Origin: Monodelphis domestica
Lineage: Eukaryota; Chordata; Mammalia; Didelphimorphia; Didelphidae
Reading direction: 5' to 3'
Length of the DNA stretch: 64,000 bases
Assembly: GCF_027887165.1 (NCBI RefSeq)
Contig: NC_077230.1
Coordinates: 26,524,625 to 26,588,624, forward strand
This document shows positions 1-11,157 of the stretch, piece after piece. Under the pieces are notes generated by a model. That model worked only from the letters and a program-made list of their open reading frames with translations. It searched no databases and was not told the DNA's origin. Each line of letters opens with the position of its first letter. Within the stretch, counting starts at the first letter, position 1. The translations under genes were made by a program, and so were the position numbers.

Positions 1-717
1 CAAAAATAGAAGTAAGGGGGTGATTAGAATATCCTTTTAAAGCCAAAAAACTCAAGGGGCGCTGCCTCTCTTCCCCAATCAATTCTTTTAAATTAACAAG
101 CACTTGATGTGCGTGTAAGCCTTTTTTATTTCTAAAAGTGAACAGAAAGTTACAGAACCATTTAAAGTGCTCTTTCTTGGTTTGAGAGGATTCTTGGAGC
201 AGTTTCAGCTGTCACTGACCAGGCCACCATCTTGGTTCTGCCCTCTAACATGATATTTCTTAGGAGCAATTTTAGTCTCGTAAATAGTGCTAAGGAAATG
301 TTAAAGAAATCCATGAAATTAAGTCCTGGAAGGCACAGTGAAGTGTAGATGGGCTATTTAGAAGACCAGGAGTAGCCACACTGCATAATGTAGCTACAGG
401 CCAAGCTCTTTTCATGTGGAGGACAAAAGATTGGCTCCATAGATGGGAAGCCTTTGGATTAAGAGTCACACAGAGAATTCTAGGAGAATGAAACATTGAG
501 CGAGAAAGTTTAGTAAGTACAGGTGGTTTGATCTACTGCACTTGTTTTTAGATTTGAGAAAAAAAATGGAATCCCAGGAATGTTAGGAACTGAGAGGTAC
601 CTTAGGGTCTACCTGGTCTACCCTCTTTATTTATGGGGGACCTGAGGTCCAGGAGTAGACGAGTAAGCCCACCCTTTTGTTAAATGATTTGTGAAAGGAT
701 TATATGTTAAAGGCAGA
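1..717. other. Unassigned sequence
   Basis: No gene seen. About 560-690 has the shape of a very old MIR-like SINE (a stretch reading cctgaggtccaggag after an ttatggggga motif). The rest is unassigned AT-rich DNA. Confidence 0.4.
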
Positions 718-866
718 TGTCGGGTAGCTACATGGTTTAGTAGGTTGAGTCAGGTCTAGAGATGGGAGGTCCTGGCTTCAGTTACCTCTCATTGTCTAGC
801 TGCTCTTCTGCCTTGGAACACAGTATTGATTCTAAAACAGAAGTTTTTATTTAAAAAAAAAAAAGG
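718..866 (+). repeat. Type B tRNA-derived SINE, internally deleted
   Basis: It starts with a tRNA-like head (ggtctagagatgggaggtcc) and jumps directly to the 3' module (cttctgccttggaacacag), so the middle CORE-like part is missing. It ends in a poly-A tract at about 852-866. It sits head to tail with the next SINE. Confidence 0.75.
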
Positions 867-869
867 AAG

Positions 870-1062
870 GGAGCAGCTTAGTGGCTCAGTGGATTGAGAA
901 CCAAGCCAAGAGACAGGAGGCTCAAATCTGGTCTCAGACATTTCCCAGCTATGTGACCCTGGGCAAGTCATTTCACCCCCATTGCCTAGTCCTTACCACC
1001 CTTCTGCCTTGGAACCAATACCCAGTATTGATTATAAGATGGAAGATAATGTTTTTTGTTTG
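870..1062 (+). repeat. Type B tRNA-derived SINE, near full length
   Basis: All modules are present in order: tRNA-like head (gtggctcagtggattgagaa), the core ctatgtgaccctgggcaagt, and the 3' module cttctgccttggaaccaata. The tail degenerates into a (GTTT)n run at about 1050-1072. Confidence 0.85.
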
Positions 1063-1074
1063 TTTGTTTGTTAG

Positions 1075-1275
1075 TTAAGGTAGATAGGCAGTATAGCAGA
1101 TAAGAGTCTGGAATCTGGAAGACCTTGAGTTCAAACTTACTCTGCATCAGTTTTCTCATCTGTAAAATGGGGACAATGATAACACTTACATTCCAGGTTT
1201 GTTGTGGGAATAAAATGAAATAATATTTGTAAAGCACCTTATAAATTCTAAGGTGTTATAATGATTATTAATGTC
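1075..1275 (+). repeat. MAR1/MIR-like CORE-SINE
   Basis: A tRNA-like head is followed by cagttttctcatctgtaaaa and the 3' end taaagcaccttataaattct, the order seen in marsupial MAR1-type SINEs. Confidence 0.7.
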
Positions 1276-1937
1276 ATTATCAAGTAATCTTGATTTTTCA
1301 AAAGCCATACAAATGACAGCAGAATTACCCAAGACTTACTCTGTTTCTCATCATCATTCTTGGGAACCATTTTCAAGTTTTAAATTCTAGCCTGATGGCA
1401 CCATATATTATACTGCACATTGGTACATAAGATGTATAGCAATAACTAAAGTTATTTTTGTGTTTTCTATCTTTGGGCTGACTTGAAGGTCAGTCACTTA
1501 CACAGAGTGGAAGGTTACTGCCAATCTATATCCCTTCTTCCTGCTTCATCAAATTTAAAGCTTTCTATAAAAAGATATATCAGACGTGGAAAGCATTCAG
1601 CTATTAAAATGTCTTGGAATACTACATGAGACTATTAGAAAGTTGCAACTTTTATCTGTGTGAATATATAATTCAAAGTTTAAAAGCCTAGTGACAAAAG
1701 GAACTTTAAAGAATCCTGGATTTTATCCTGTCCTCTTGCTTTCAGATAACAGGATTTTTTCTTATTAATAGATCCTGAGATCTTGCATTATTTTTAACAT
1801 TGTCTGGAAGTTCTTCTCAAACTATCTAACAGAAATCCTCTCAGCTATGATTTAGGGTCATTCCATTCTATAACATTTTTAAATGAGAGGAAAACTAATC
1901 CTTGACCCATTAAATACTTGGAGACTCTTACTCTCAT
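1276..1937. other. Unassigned sequence
   Basis: AT-rich DNA with short ORFs only. No gene or clear repeat recognised. Confidence 0.4.
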
Positions 1938-2275
<338 letters not shown>

Positions 2276-2354
2276 TTGCTCTGTTTCTGTCTTGCTCTCT
2301 TTCCATATATATATGTATATATATATATTTCTGTTTCTTACATATGAAATTCCA

Positions 2355-2575
2355 TTTCTAATCTCCACACAATTGCACAAGCTTCTCCATGTTTACAATG
2401 CTCATCTATTCCTCTTTAAATCTCAAGTCCCAACTTCTCCACAAGGCCTTTCCTGATCCTCAAGGCTGTGATTGTGAATGTTGCCCCTCCGTTATTTTGT
2501 ATTCATTTTGTATAGATTTTAGATTTATATCTGTAGCACCCCCTGCTCTTGCTACTTCCCCTGCTTGACCATATA
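2355..2575 (+). repeat. L2 LINE 3' fragment
   Basis: Contains the L2-like order aaggcctttcctgatcct, then tttgtattcattttgtatag, then a cysteine-poor pyrimidine-rich end. Diverged. Confidence 0.5.
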
Positions 2576-2697
2576 TAGGGATATCAGAAAGCAGCAAGAA
2601 GTTCATGATCCCAAAGTCCCTTGAATCATATGTGACCAAATGTAGTCACACACTTACACATCTTTATTCAAAATGCTCAAAGTGGGGTCAAGGATTG

Positions 2698-2942
2698 GGG
2701 AGAGAGGGAATAAATAGTTATTAAATGCCTACTACATGCCAGACGCTGGCTAAGTGCTTTACATATATCTCATTTGATCCCTGCAATAACTCTTAGAAGT
2801 ATTACCATTTTATAGTTTTTGAAACTGAGTCAGGCTGTGATAAAGTGACTTACCCAGGGTCACACAGCTAGTAAGTGTCTATGACTGGATTTCTGACTTC
2901 AGGCTTAGTGATCTATCCCTACTGAGCCACCTAGGTAATTTC
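2698..2942 (+). repeat. MIR SINE
   Basis: Shows tgcctactacatgccagacg, a CORE-like gtcacacagctagtaagtgt and a terminal ctgagccacctagg, in the order of a MIR element. Confidence 0.8.
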
Positions 2943-3194
2943 TCAACAGTGAATGACTAATTGGTTGGTTGTACTTGAAGAGGACCAAAATAATAAAAGG
3001 AGAATTTTTTTATTGCTTTTTATATTATTGATCATAAAGTGATCACTATAATCTTTCAGGTAGATAACTGCAACTGTGATTTTTAGAATAAGTTAGACCC
3101 AGTTAATAAACTCACTGTGTATAAGATATCAAACCATAGTGTTAAAAATTGTGTGGTTTGATATATTAGAATATTAAAGCAAGTAATTAGATTA

Positions 3195-3740
3195 AGAACT
3201 GCTGTTGGAGGAATAAAAACCTCAGGTCTGCGTAGATATGGAGGGAAGGTGAAACCCATGCAGAAGGAGCTGGGCTCACTTGGAATGGTGATTGAACAGC
3301 TGGCCTGATGAGATCCTATGAAAACAACCCTGGCGTGTCCAGGGGCTGTTCGATCCTGAGATCTATGCCAACCATGGGGGTCCCCAGAGTATTATGGCCG
3401 AGAAAGGTTTACTTTGACCTAACTCCTCCCAGAAGAAGTAGGATGATCGTGGAGGATTCATTCATTCAATTTTCTTATCTTAGCCTTGTACTGGAACTCT
3501 TGTTTCATATCAGATGTTCTCAACCCTTGGTACCAAACATTGTAGCCTGCTTCTTAACATACCACGTACCTTCTTCCTTCTTAATGATGTGCTAATAATC
3601 TGTCAAAAACCTATAAAACATACTGTTGAACATCTATCTATGGGAGGTCTTTGCCACCCGTTGAAACCTCCAGCTTTCATTTACCACTAGTAAAGTTGGA
3701 ATCTTCAGTTCAGAATGATGGTTCCTTTCTTTCTTACATC
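3195..3740 (+). mobile_element. Possible solo LTR (weak)
   Basis: The stretch begins near a TGTTGGAGG edge, has a TATA-like cctataaaacatac at about 3610 and a polyadenylation-like agtaaagttggaatc at about 3690, as an LTR would. I could not find a convincing target-site duplication or a second copy, so the call is tentative. Confidence 0.25.
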
Positions 3741-3744
3741 ACTT

Positions 3745-4110
3745 TCTTTCCGACATCATTGGTGATATCGTTTGACTCTCAGATAAGTGGGATTTAAATT
3801 GCACAGAGTAGTCATCTGCACTCTCTCTTCTGGAGTCGTCAAAGTCCAGTGGCAAAACAAAAGTCAAGACCCCTAGAGATGGCCCGGGATGCAGTGGATG
3901 ATCTTGGAATCTTTGATGTCTCGCCAAGGTTGATGTGCTCCACAGGACCTGCTTCCCCCACTTTCGTGGCCATTGGAACAAAATCGTTCTCACCTTCCCC
4001 TTCTGCCAGGGAAGTCTTCACATGCTTGGGGTCGACATCCTACTAACTCGCCGACAGATTTGTGACCTGTCAGTTACCCTCAACTTGCTTTAGCCTGTCT
4101 GAAGAGATGG
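3745..4110 (-). repeat. RTE-type marsupial SINE, minus strand
   Basis: Reads, on the minus strand, ttgttccaatggccacgaaa, then gactttgacgactccagaag, then an end near aatgatgtc. The same family occurs in the opposite orientation at 10005-10395. The short ORFs in this part are copies of this element, not genes. Confidence 0.75.
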
Positions 4111-4251
4111 GGTACTGGACTATGGCCACGTGCTACAGCTTCTTGGAGCCACAGGAGAGAGCTGGGGGAAGGGTGGATGCTAAAGGTGAGTGAACAGCCC
4201 TGAAAAGGGCTGAGCAAACCTTTCCACCAGAGGGGCTGGTGTTCTTCAAAC

Positions 4252-4304
4252 TGAATGAATGAATGAATGAATGAATGAATGAATGAATGAATGAATGAAT
4301 GAAT
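4252..4304 (+). repeat. (TGAA)n microsatellite
   Basis: About 13 perfect tetranucleotide units, followed by a short AAT run and then a MIR. Confidence 0.95.
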
Positions 4305-4458
4305 AATAATAATAGCTATAGTAGCAAGTATTTATATAATGTTTTAATGTTTGCAGAGCACTTTGCTTATGTTATTTCATTCAATAATCCTCTGACTATC
4401 CCTATTTTATAGATAAAGAAACAGGTTGAGAGATGTTAAGTGATGACCAGAGTTACAC
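4305..4458 (+). repeat. MIR SINE, 5' part (split by solo LTR)
   Basis: MIR sequence with tgcagagcactttgcttatg and the partial CORE agtgatgaccagagttacac. It continues after the LTR at 4901-4992 with agctagtaagtgttggaggc. Confidence 0.75.
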
Positions 4459-4900
4459 TGTAGTGGAAAATCCTCAGATCTCCTCTCTAGGGACCCCCTT
4501 ATGCTCCAAGGCCTGGCTTTGCAAGGCTGACACACCCAGAAGCTTTCTACAAACAGGGTGACCAATAGCCCCTCCTTTCCCTGCACCAAAAGCAGTTGTT
4601 GCACTTCCTAGGGCACTGCTACTTCCCGTGCTGTGACCTAATAAAGCCATGATGGATGTCTGTCCTTGCCTATGTTCTGATGCCCGTACTTGCTTGCCAT
4701 GTTTGTGTTCATAACCCATAGAAACCCCTGATTGAGTATGTAATGTATAAAATACCCAGAGTCCCTTAGCTCGGGGCCCAGCCCTTAGAGAAATGACCCA
4801 GGCTGGGTCCTCATGCACATGTGTAGTAAATATCCTTCCTTCCTTCCTTTTGAGTGACAATTGTGCTTTCCCATATGGCTAAACTGAAAATTCCACAACA
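4459..4900 (+). mobile_element. Solo LTR, 442 bp, with ACAC target-site duplication
   Basis: The element runs TGTAGTGG...CCACAACA, so its ends form an 8-bp imperfect inverted repeat with canonical TG/CA. It is flanked by ACAC at 4455-4458 and 4901-4904, and the flanks rejoin into a MIR. Inside are a TATA-like tgtataaaatacccag at about 4743 and a polyadenylation-like agtaaatatcc at about 4826, placing it in plus orientation. No internal proviral sequence remains, as expected after LTR-LTR recombination. Confidence 0.8.
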
Positions 4901-4994
4901 ACACAGCTAGTAAGTGTTGGAGGCCAGATTAAAACTTGGGTCTTCCTAAATCCAAATCTAATACTCTATACATTACACCATCTAGTTGTCCTAT
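4901..4994 (+). repeat. MIR SINE, 3' part
   Basis: Continuation of the MIR split by the solo LTR: acacagctagtaagtgttgg to the terminal ccatctagttgtcct. Confidence 0.75.
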
Positions 4995-5249
4995 GAAGCA
5001 ATAATTCCCATTTTCACTAGTCTTTAAGGTTCATGAAATGTTTCTTTTATTACAACACTGGGAGCTAGGCTCTATAGGCTTTCATTTACCTTTTACCAAT
5101 GAAGAAACTGAGAGAGAAGGTGACTTACCCACAGTCCCACATCTACTAAGTTCGAGGACCATCTGAACAGATTTCAGAGAAATTAGCCAGTAGGAAGGCC
5201 ACCAGGTAAGGAATTTTTCCCCATAGTGACTCATCCCACTACACATACT

Positions 5250-5530
5250 TTTGCTTTGTTGTTGTTGCTGTTGTTGTTGTTGAATTCTTTTCAGTCATGT
5301 CCAATTCTTCATGACCGCATTTGACGTTTTCTTGGCAAATGCTGGAATGGTTTACCACTTCTTTCTCCAGCTCATTTTACAGATGAGGAAACTGAGACAA
5401 ACAAGGTTAAGTGACTTTTCCCGGGTCACACAGCTATTAAGTGTCTGAGGTCAGATTTGAACTCAGGAAGATGAGTGTTTCTGACTCCAGGCTCAGCACT
5501 CTATCTGCTATGCCACCTCTGTGCCCCATC
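5250..5530 (-). repeat. Type A CORE-SINE, minus strand
   Basis: Starts at the complement of its tail, a (TGT)n run at about 5253-5282, then ttttcagtcatgtccaattc, tttctccagctcattttaca and the complement of its head at ctatctgctatgccacct. Nearly complete. Confidence 0.85.
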
Positions 5531-6734
5531 ATTTTCACATCATCCCTATCATACATTTAAGGAGTACTATGAACCTTTGCTCATTGAGTGACCAATAATA
5601 CCAGAATTTCTTCTCCTTTATCCATTGTCTGACAGGAAGAAAAGTTAGGGGGAAAAAGTTAATAATATGACTTTTCTCTGTCAAGGATGCCATGGGGAGT
5701 GAAAAGTGAAGATAAGTTTCTGGTGTCCTAAATTAGATTTCTGAGCACATTTCCCCATAGAAGCCTTGAACCACCAGGTAATTTACAACTATATAGTTAT
5801 TTTTTGGCTACATTATGGTAGTGATAGAACCATCAAGCATGCCAAAGTTTCCATGGGGAAAACCAAAACAAAACAAAACTCCAACAGACTTAAATGAACT
5901 TTTGGAGCACAACCCATCTAGAAGTTTGGGATTTCCCTCTGGATTCATGTTCTTATGAATGAAATTTTTCCTTCAAGTCCTCCCCAAAAGTGTGAAGGCT
6001 ACCCTAGGTCCTCAAAGACTGCCAGGGGAATACAAGATCTAGGAGGTCTTCTGAAGCCAATGAGTGATTCAAGGTCTCTTCTCTAAGGATCACTTAGCTC
6101 TATTTGAAGATGTTCATCACTCTGGAGTTGACCAACTGCTGGTAAATTTTTTAACCAATGCAATTCAGGGAGTCTATTTGCTGTGGCCTTGGAGAGGCTT
6201 CATTCTCCCACAGGGATGAAATCCAACGCCTGAAATTTCTCCATGTGTTTCTTTTTCATATATACAAAAATGCCCTAAGTACCATGGGCAGATGAGACTT
6301 CTTGGAAATGTCCATTTTAGTGAAGCAGCTCTCCTATTTAGCATTGAGCATAACCAAGAAAGGAGGTCTCTGATTTCTTTCAGCCCAACAGCCCAGGTTC
6401 TCTGTCCTCCTCAACAAATTGCTAGTACAACTTGAGACCAAATCCATAGAGTCTCCAAGACTCATGTGAAGTGCTAGTCATGTCTCTTTCCCTGGGATGC
6501 TAGCGATCCGTCCCCTTTCACCAAAACTGCCAGAGGATGTGAAGTACAGGATAAATCCCACGCCTCTGCTAAGAAACAAGGACTCTCTTTAAAGCCAGTG
6601 AACGGATAGCAATTATCTGGGATCTCCACTTTATCATCCTCCCCAATGACTGTGAACCCAAGAAAGGAGCTGATGGGGAAAGTGAGCAAAAATGAACATT
6701 TCTATTGCACTTGCTGGCATGCACAGAGCATGGA
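5531..6734. other. Unassigned sequence
   Basis: About 1.2 kb with no recognised repeat and no gene. The minus-strand ORFs of 71 and 79 codons near 6474-6808 show no feature I can recognise as a domain. Confidence 0.4.
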
Positions 6735-7033
6735 CTTGGTACGGTGTTGAGAATGCTAGAATCAGGAAAACCCGAATTCAAATGTGATCTGAGGCATTTA
6801 CCACTCATTTATCCCTGAGTAAATTGCTTAAGTACTGAATGCCTCATTTTCTTCAACTTGTAAAATGTGGTTAATAAGTATAATGATTTATTATTATTAA
6901 TATATTACTGTATATTTATATCATGTATAACATAAATTGCATGATTATCATATATAGAATATATAGCCTTCCACCAAGGTTGTTAGAATCAAATGAAATA
7001 TTTGTGAAATGTTTAGCTTAGTGCCCAGCACAT
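6735..7033 (+). repeat. MAR1/MIR-like CORE-SINE with AT-rich insertion
   Basis: Head at about 6735-6850, an AT-rich interruption at 6885-6965, then ccaaggttgttagaatcaaa and the 3' end gtttagcttagtgcccagca. Confidence 0.6.
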
Positions 7034-7094
7034 ATTGTTGTTCAGTAGTTTTTTTAGACGTATCTTACCTTTTTGTGACCCCATTTGGGGTTTT

Positions 7095-7306
7095 CTTTTT
7101 TTTTAATTTTTAATAACTTTCCATATGAGTTTTCCAAAGTTATATAATCCAAATTGTCTCCCTCCCTTCCTTCCTCTCCCTTGCAGAATTGGTAAGCAAT
7201 TCAGTCTGGGTTATACGTGTATTAACAAACAAAACATGTTTCCATATTATTTAATTTTGTAAGCGAATTATCTTATCGAAAACATAAGCATTTGGGGTGT
7301 TCTTTT
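7095..7306 (-). mobile_element. L1 3' fragment, minus strand
   Basis: Shares with the larger L1 at 12838-13685 the order ttaataactttccatatgag, gcagaattggtaagcaattc, catattatttaattttgtaa. It is inserted in the type A SINE. Confidence 0.65.
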
Positions 7307-7493
7307 TACTTTTTTAAACCCTTGCTAACTGTGTATTGGTTCCAAGGCAGAAGAGTGGTAAGAGCTAGGCAATGGGGGTTAAGTGACTTGCCCAGGGTCA
7401 CACAGCTAGGAAGTGTCTGCGGCCACATTAGAAGCCAGGACCTCCCGTCTTTAGGCCTGGCTCTCAATCCTCTGAGCCACCTAGCTGCCTCCT
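7307..7493 (-). repeat. Type B SINE, minus strand
   Basis: Complement of a full type B element: aacccttgctaactgtgtat, ttgcccagggtcacacagct, and the complement of the head ctgagccacctagctgcct. It sits next to the L1 fragment inside the type A SINE. Confidence 0.85.
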
Positions 7494-7689
7494 GGGATTT
7501 TCTTGACAAAGATACTGGAATGGTTTGCCATTTCTTTCTCCAACTCATTTTACAGATGAGTAAATTGAGGCAAACAGGGTTAAGAAATTTGCCCAGGGTC
7601 ACACAGCTAGTAGTATCTAAGGACAGATTTGAACTCAGGAAAATGAATCTCCCTGATTTCCTGGCCTCCAAGCCCATTACCATTATCCT

Positions 7690-7856
7690 GAGCATGGAGG
7701 ATAGCCAATGAAAAGGCAGAGTTGGGAGATGGAGTGTTATGTGAGAGGAACAGCAAGAAGGCCAGTGTTACTAGGTCAGATTTTATGGGGGAGGGGGGGA
7801 ATAAAAGGTTGGAAGATTCGAAAATGCAAGAAGGGATTGGATAGTGAAGGGATTCA
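7690..7856 (-). repeat. Inverted copy of the L2 segment at 8604-8765, inside a SINE
   Basis: The segment reads like the reverse complement of 8604-8765, at roughly 80-85 % identity by eye, including the shared ggcagagttgggagatggag and aagaagggattggat. It splits the tail of the type A SINE (cagaggcc-like sequence before, tgccacctagctgccct after). It has no SINE or LINE ends of its own. Confidence 0.7.
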
Positions 7857-7929
7857 TTATGCCACCTAGCTGCCCTCCTAACATGAAATAAACGCTCATG
7901 TCCTCTCCCTACCCAATCTATACTCTATG

Positions 7930-8040
7930 AACAATAATTGAACTTTTAGGCTAATTAAATAATATATTTGTATAAGAATATTAATATATTTTATTACATA
8001 ATATATTATAGTATTATTACACTAATGTTCCTTATGTAGT
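7930..8040. repeat. AT-rich low-complexity stretch
   Basis: TATTA-rich run with no coding potential. Confidence 0.8.
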
Positions 8041-8044
8041 ATTT

Positions 8045-8165
8045 AAAGATAAGGAAAATGAAGCTCAGAGAGGCTAATTGAATTTTCCATTGTTCCAGCT
8101 GTGATTCAAACTGAAATGTCTAGATTCTAGGTCCAGATCTGTATGCTATGTGGCATCTTGAAAAA
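8045..8165 (+). repeat. MIR fragment
   Basis: Carries aagctcagagaggctaattg and a degenerate CORE ending tgctatgtggca. Confidence 0.55.
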
Positions 8166-8284
8166 GTAATTGACTTATCCAGCTGGTGGTTAAAAATAAG
8201 TGAAGTTATTTGAATCATTAATTATTTAAGTTTCCTCCCCCACCTACTCCTCCCTCTACCCACCCTATGATCACACCCACCAGT

Positions 8285-9065
8285 ATGACTGGTCTTGACT
8301 TTTCTGCCTCTGCAATATCTCTGCTGTATGTCCCTTTCTCTCCACTCACGCAGTCACCATCCAGTTACAGGCTCTCCTCCCATCCCATCTAGACCATTGC
8401 AGCAGCCTTCTGGTCGGTCTTGTTACAGCCTTTCGTCACTCCAGTCTATCCTCCATTCATCTGTCAAAAAAATCTTCCTAAGGTCTACTTTTGAAGAGGT
8501 TAACCATCTCCCCCCATTCCCAACACACACATTTCCCTCAATATTTCAATGACTCCCTATTACTTTAGGAACAAATATAATAACTTGGAAAGATTTCAAT
8601 CCCTTCACAATCCAATCCCTTCTTGGATGTTCCCATCTTCTGACACTGTATTCCCCCTCTCCATAAAATCTATGACCCAATAACATTGGCCTTCTTCTTG
8701 TTCCTCTCACATGACACTCCATCTCCCAACTCTGCCTTCTTTGGCTGTCCTCCATCCTCAGAATGCTCTCCCTTCTGACCTCCAACTCCTGGCTTTCATG
8801 GCTTGCATCCAGATTCAAGTTACCTTCTATAAGAAGTCTTTCCCACTTTTTTCCTCCCTTTTATGGGTTGGAGCTTACCCCCTCCCTTTTGGGACAGCTT
8901 CCATTTGTACTCATATGTAATAGTTGTTTGTGTATTGTCTCTTCCATTAGGAAATGAGCACCTTGATGTTGGGGATTGTGCGGTTTCCTTTCTTTATAGC
9001 CTTAGCCCTTGCCAGGCTTCTTGCCTGGCAAATAATAAGTGCATAATCAATGCTTGTTGAGTGAC
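8285..9065 (+). mobile_element. L2 LINE 3' end
   Basis: Follows the L2 3' region in order: tccagtctatcctccattca, aatgactccctattacttta, ccaactctgccttctttggc, a tail with aatgagcaccttgatg, and ataatcaatgcttgttgagt at the end. The ORFs across it are fragments of the LINE or shadows. Confidence 0.75.
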
Positions 9066-10004
9066 TGGTGGATAGGAGAAGAGGTTGTACCAGAAGACTT
9101 GTGTTCAGGATAGTCCAAAGTTCAGACATTAGCTCAGATCGCAAACCTGTGAGACCACTTCTAGAGGCTCTTTGTCCTCATCTGAAAATAGAAACAATAC
9201 CAATCACATGGTTGGGGCTCCCTCTAAAATCCCAATTATTTTTAGCATTATTCACTCTCTTTCCTTGACCCCCATTCCACCTTCTTGGAAGTCCATTCAA
9301 TCTCAAAAACAAAGAAAGAAGTGGCATACACAGACAGACAGAGAAACAGGGAGGGAAAGAGGAGAGGCAGGGAAGGAGGGAGAGACAGAGAAAGAGACAA
9401 AGAGACAGAGAGTGACAAAGACAGAGATAAAGAGACAGACAAAGAGAGGGGAAAAACTAGAGAACTCAGGTTTCCTTACTAGAAGCTCTATTTCTCTACA
9501 ATTAATTATGATGATAATTAATTATAATTAATGATGATAATAACAAAAGAAGTAATAATATACCTGGTTTATAAAACTTCCAGGGAGTTTCTAGAAAGCT
9601 TGCATCATATTTGAAAAGTACTATATACATGTAATAGACTCTTAGTAGTAATCCTCCTTCCTTATTATCAGAGAGGAAAAAGTAGAGCAGATCCTTCCCA
9701 TCCAGACACACACTACCCCTCAGCCTATATCTGTTCCTTTGTAATATCTTTTCATCATTCAAGTCAGTCTTTGATGCTTATTTTTACCTGTATAAAAATG
9801 TGGGCTGTTGGGACAGAGAGAACAAATTCTGAGATTTACCCCAGGTCTTACACTTTCCTAGAATGCATATTTATTTGGGGTGTTTCGGGAGGACTATCAT
9901 CTTCTGTGTAAGGGCTTGCTGAGCACTGTTCATTCACCTTTGACTTCCATCTTGAAATTCCATCCAAGAAATTCAAGCATGCTGAACAGCAACACCCTGG
10001 TAAA
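9066..10004. other. Unassigned sequence with a purine-rich tract
   Basis: No gene recognised. 9338-9455 is GA-rich low-complexity sequence of gagacagag-like units, and 9500-9560 is an AAT-rich run. A fragment near 9110-9220 resembles an old SINE. Confidence 0.4.
9338..9455 (+). repeat. Purine-rich low-complexity tract
   Basis: Imperfect repeats of gagacagag/aaagagac type over about 118 bp. Protein-like ORFs here are composition artefacts. Confidence 0.85.
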
Positions 10005-10395
10005 AGAATCTAGCCAGATGGGCCAAACCAGGTTGAGGATAACCAAAAGGCCTCAGATCCTTTGGTGACTTAGTGGACTGTCTATCCTGAACATATGAAG
10101 ACTTCCAGAAGAGAACAATTTGTTCCAATGGCCATGAAGGTGGCTGAAGCAGGCACTGTGGAGAACTTAAGTGTTTGGTCAAACATGGAAGATGCCAAAG
10201 TCATCTACCCCATCCCAGGCCATCATCAACCATCCTGGCTTTTGTCTTACCATTGGACTTTGATGACTCTGGAAGAGAGAGTGAGGTTGAGGACTTTGGG
10301 TAATTCTATCTTACTTAAATCCAATTCACATGCAAGTTGAGATATCGCCCTGTGATGTCATTGGTCCTCTGAAAACAAAGGACAAACCACAATGA
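10005..10395 (+). repeat. RTE-type marsupial SINE, plus strand
   Basis: Near-complete copy: head with agatgggccaaaccaggttg, middle ttgttccaatggccatgaag and actttgatgactctggaaga, and the end tgtgatgtcattggtcctct with gaaaacaaaggacaaacc. Same family as 3745-4110 in the other orientation. Confidence 0.8.
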
Positions 10396-10785
10396 CTTAA
10401 AGGTACTATAAAAATAAGTAGTTGGGTTGTCTCTCTAGTCTTGCTCAGGGTTTTATTTTGGTGAAGTATTCTCTAAAGGTGAAATTTCTGGTTTCCTCGT
10501 TAGTATGATCCACATGTAAACTTCTTTAGAATATTAAAATGGTGATCTTCCCTTTCTCCTATGCCATCATTGAGTTCCAGGAGCAAATGGATTCTGGTAT
10601 AATGGGGAGAAGGAACTATTTCCTTGTATTTGATGACATTCTAACAAATTTGAATCACTTTTCTGTCTTCCCTATGTTACAGCCTTATGGACAGAAAAAG
10701 GTGTCACAGGAATTTATATTTCCTCTAGATGGCAACCTAACCACACGAATAGTCATAGGTGCTTCTTCCCAAGCAATTTTAGCAA
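10396..10785. other. Unassigned sequence
   Basis: Part of a 140-codon plus-strand ORF (10539-10961) lies here. The ORF runs on into a LINE remnant and a SINE, and I see no domain in it, so I do not call a gene. Confidence 0.35.
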
Positions 10786-10924
10786 TGACTCAAATCAGCA
10801 AGCATTTTTTGAGCTCCTGCTGCTCTGTTCCAGGCACTGTGCTAGGTTCTTGGGTCACAAATACCATACATAGAATAACCCCTAATGGCAAAGGGACAGG
10901 AGACAATAAAGATGTATATATGTA
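10786..10924 (+). mobile_element. Old LINE remnant, 5' part (CR1/L3-like?)
   Basis: Contains caggcactgtgctaggttct and aaagggacaggagacaataa, a pattern shared with 27600-27700, 40200-40330 and 63740-64000. The family name is uncertain. A type A SINE interrupts it. Confidence 0.5.
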
Positions 10925-11157
10925 TGGATGTTGTTGTTCAGTCATGTCTGACTCTTCATGATCCCTTTTTGTTCATGGATTTTTTCTTGGCAAGGATACT
11001 GGGGTAGTTTGCCATTTTCTCCTCCAGGGGATTAAGGCAAATAAATATTAAATGATTTTCCCAGTGTCGCACAGTAGTGATTATTTGAGGTTGGGATTTG
11101 AACTCAAGTCTTCCCTACTCAAAGCTCTATTCAATGAACCACCTAGCTGCCTACATC
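10925..11157 (-). repeat. Type A CORE-SINE, minus strand
   Basis: From gttgttcagtcatgtctgac to the complement of the head at accacctagctgcc. It is inserted in the LINE remnant. Confidence 0.85.

Larger units (their letters stand above)
7034..7870 (-). repeat. Nested repeat stack: type A SINE split by three insertions
   Basis: A minus-strand type A SINE begins at 7034 (gttgttcagtag) and reaches ccatttggggttttc at about 7095. It is interrupted by an L1 fragment and a type B SINE, resumes at 7493 (gggattttcttgacaaagat) through about 7680, is interrupted again by a 165-bp non-SINE segment, and ends at about 7858-7875 with tatgccacctagctgccct. Confidence 0.75.

Noticed and set aside
4474..4860. 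128-codon minus-strand ORF
   Set aside because: It lies entirely inside the solo LTR at 4459-4900, antisense to it.
7292..7711. 139-codon plus and 129-codon minus ORFs
   Set aside because: They run across nested SINEs and an L1 fragment; the sense strand of these repeats explains them.
10539..10961. 140-codon plus-strand ORF
   Set aside because: Its second half lies in a LINE remnant and a SINE; the first half has no recognisable feature.
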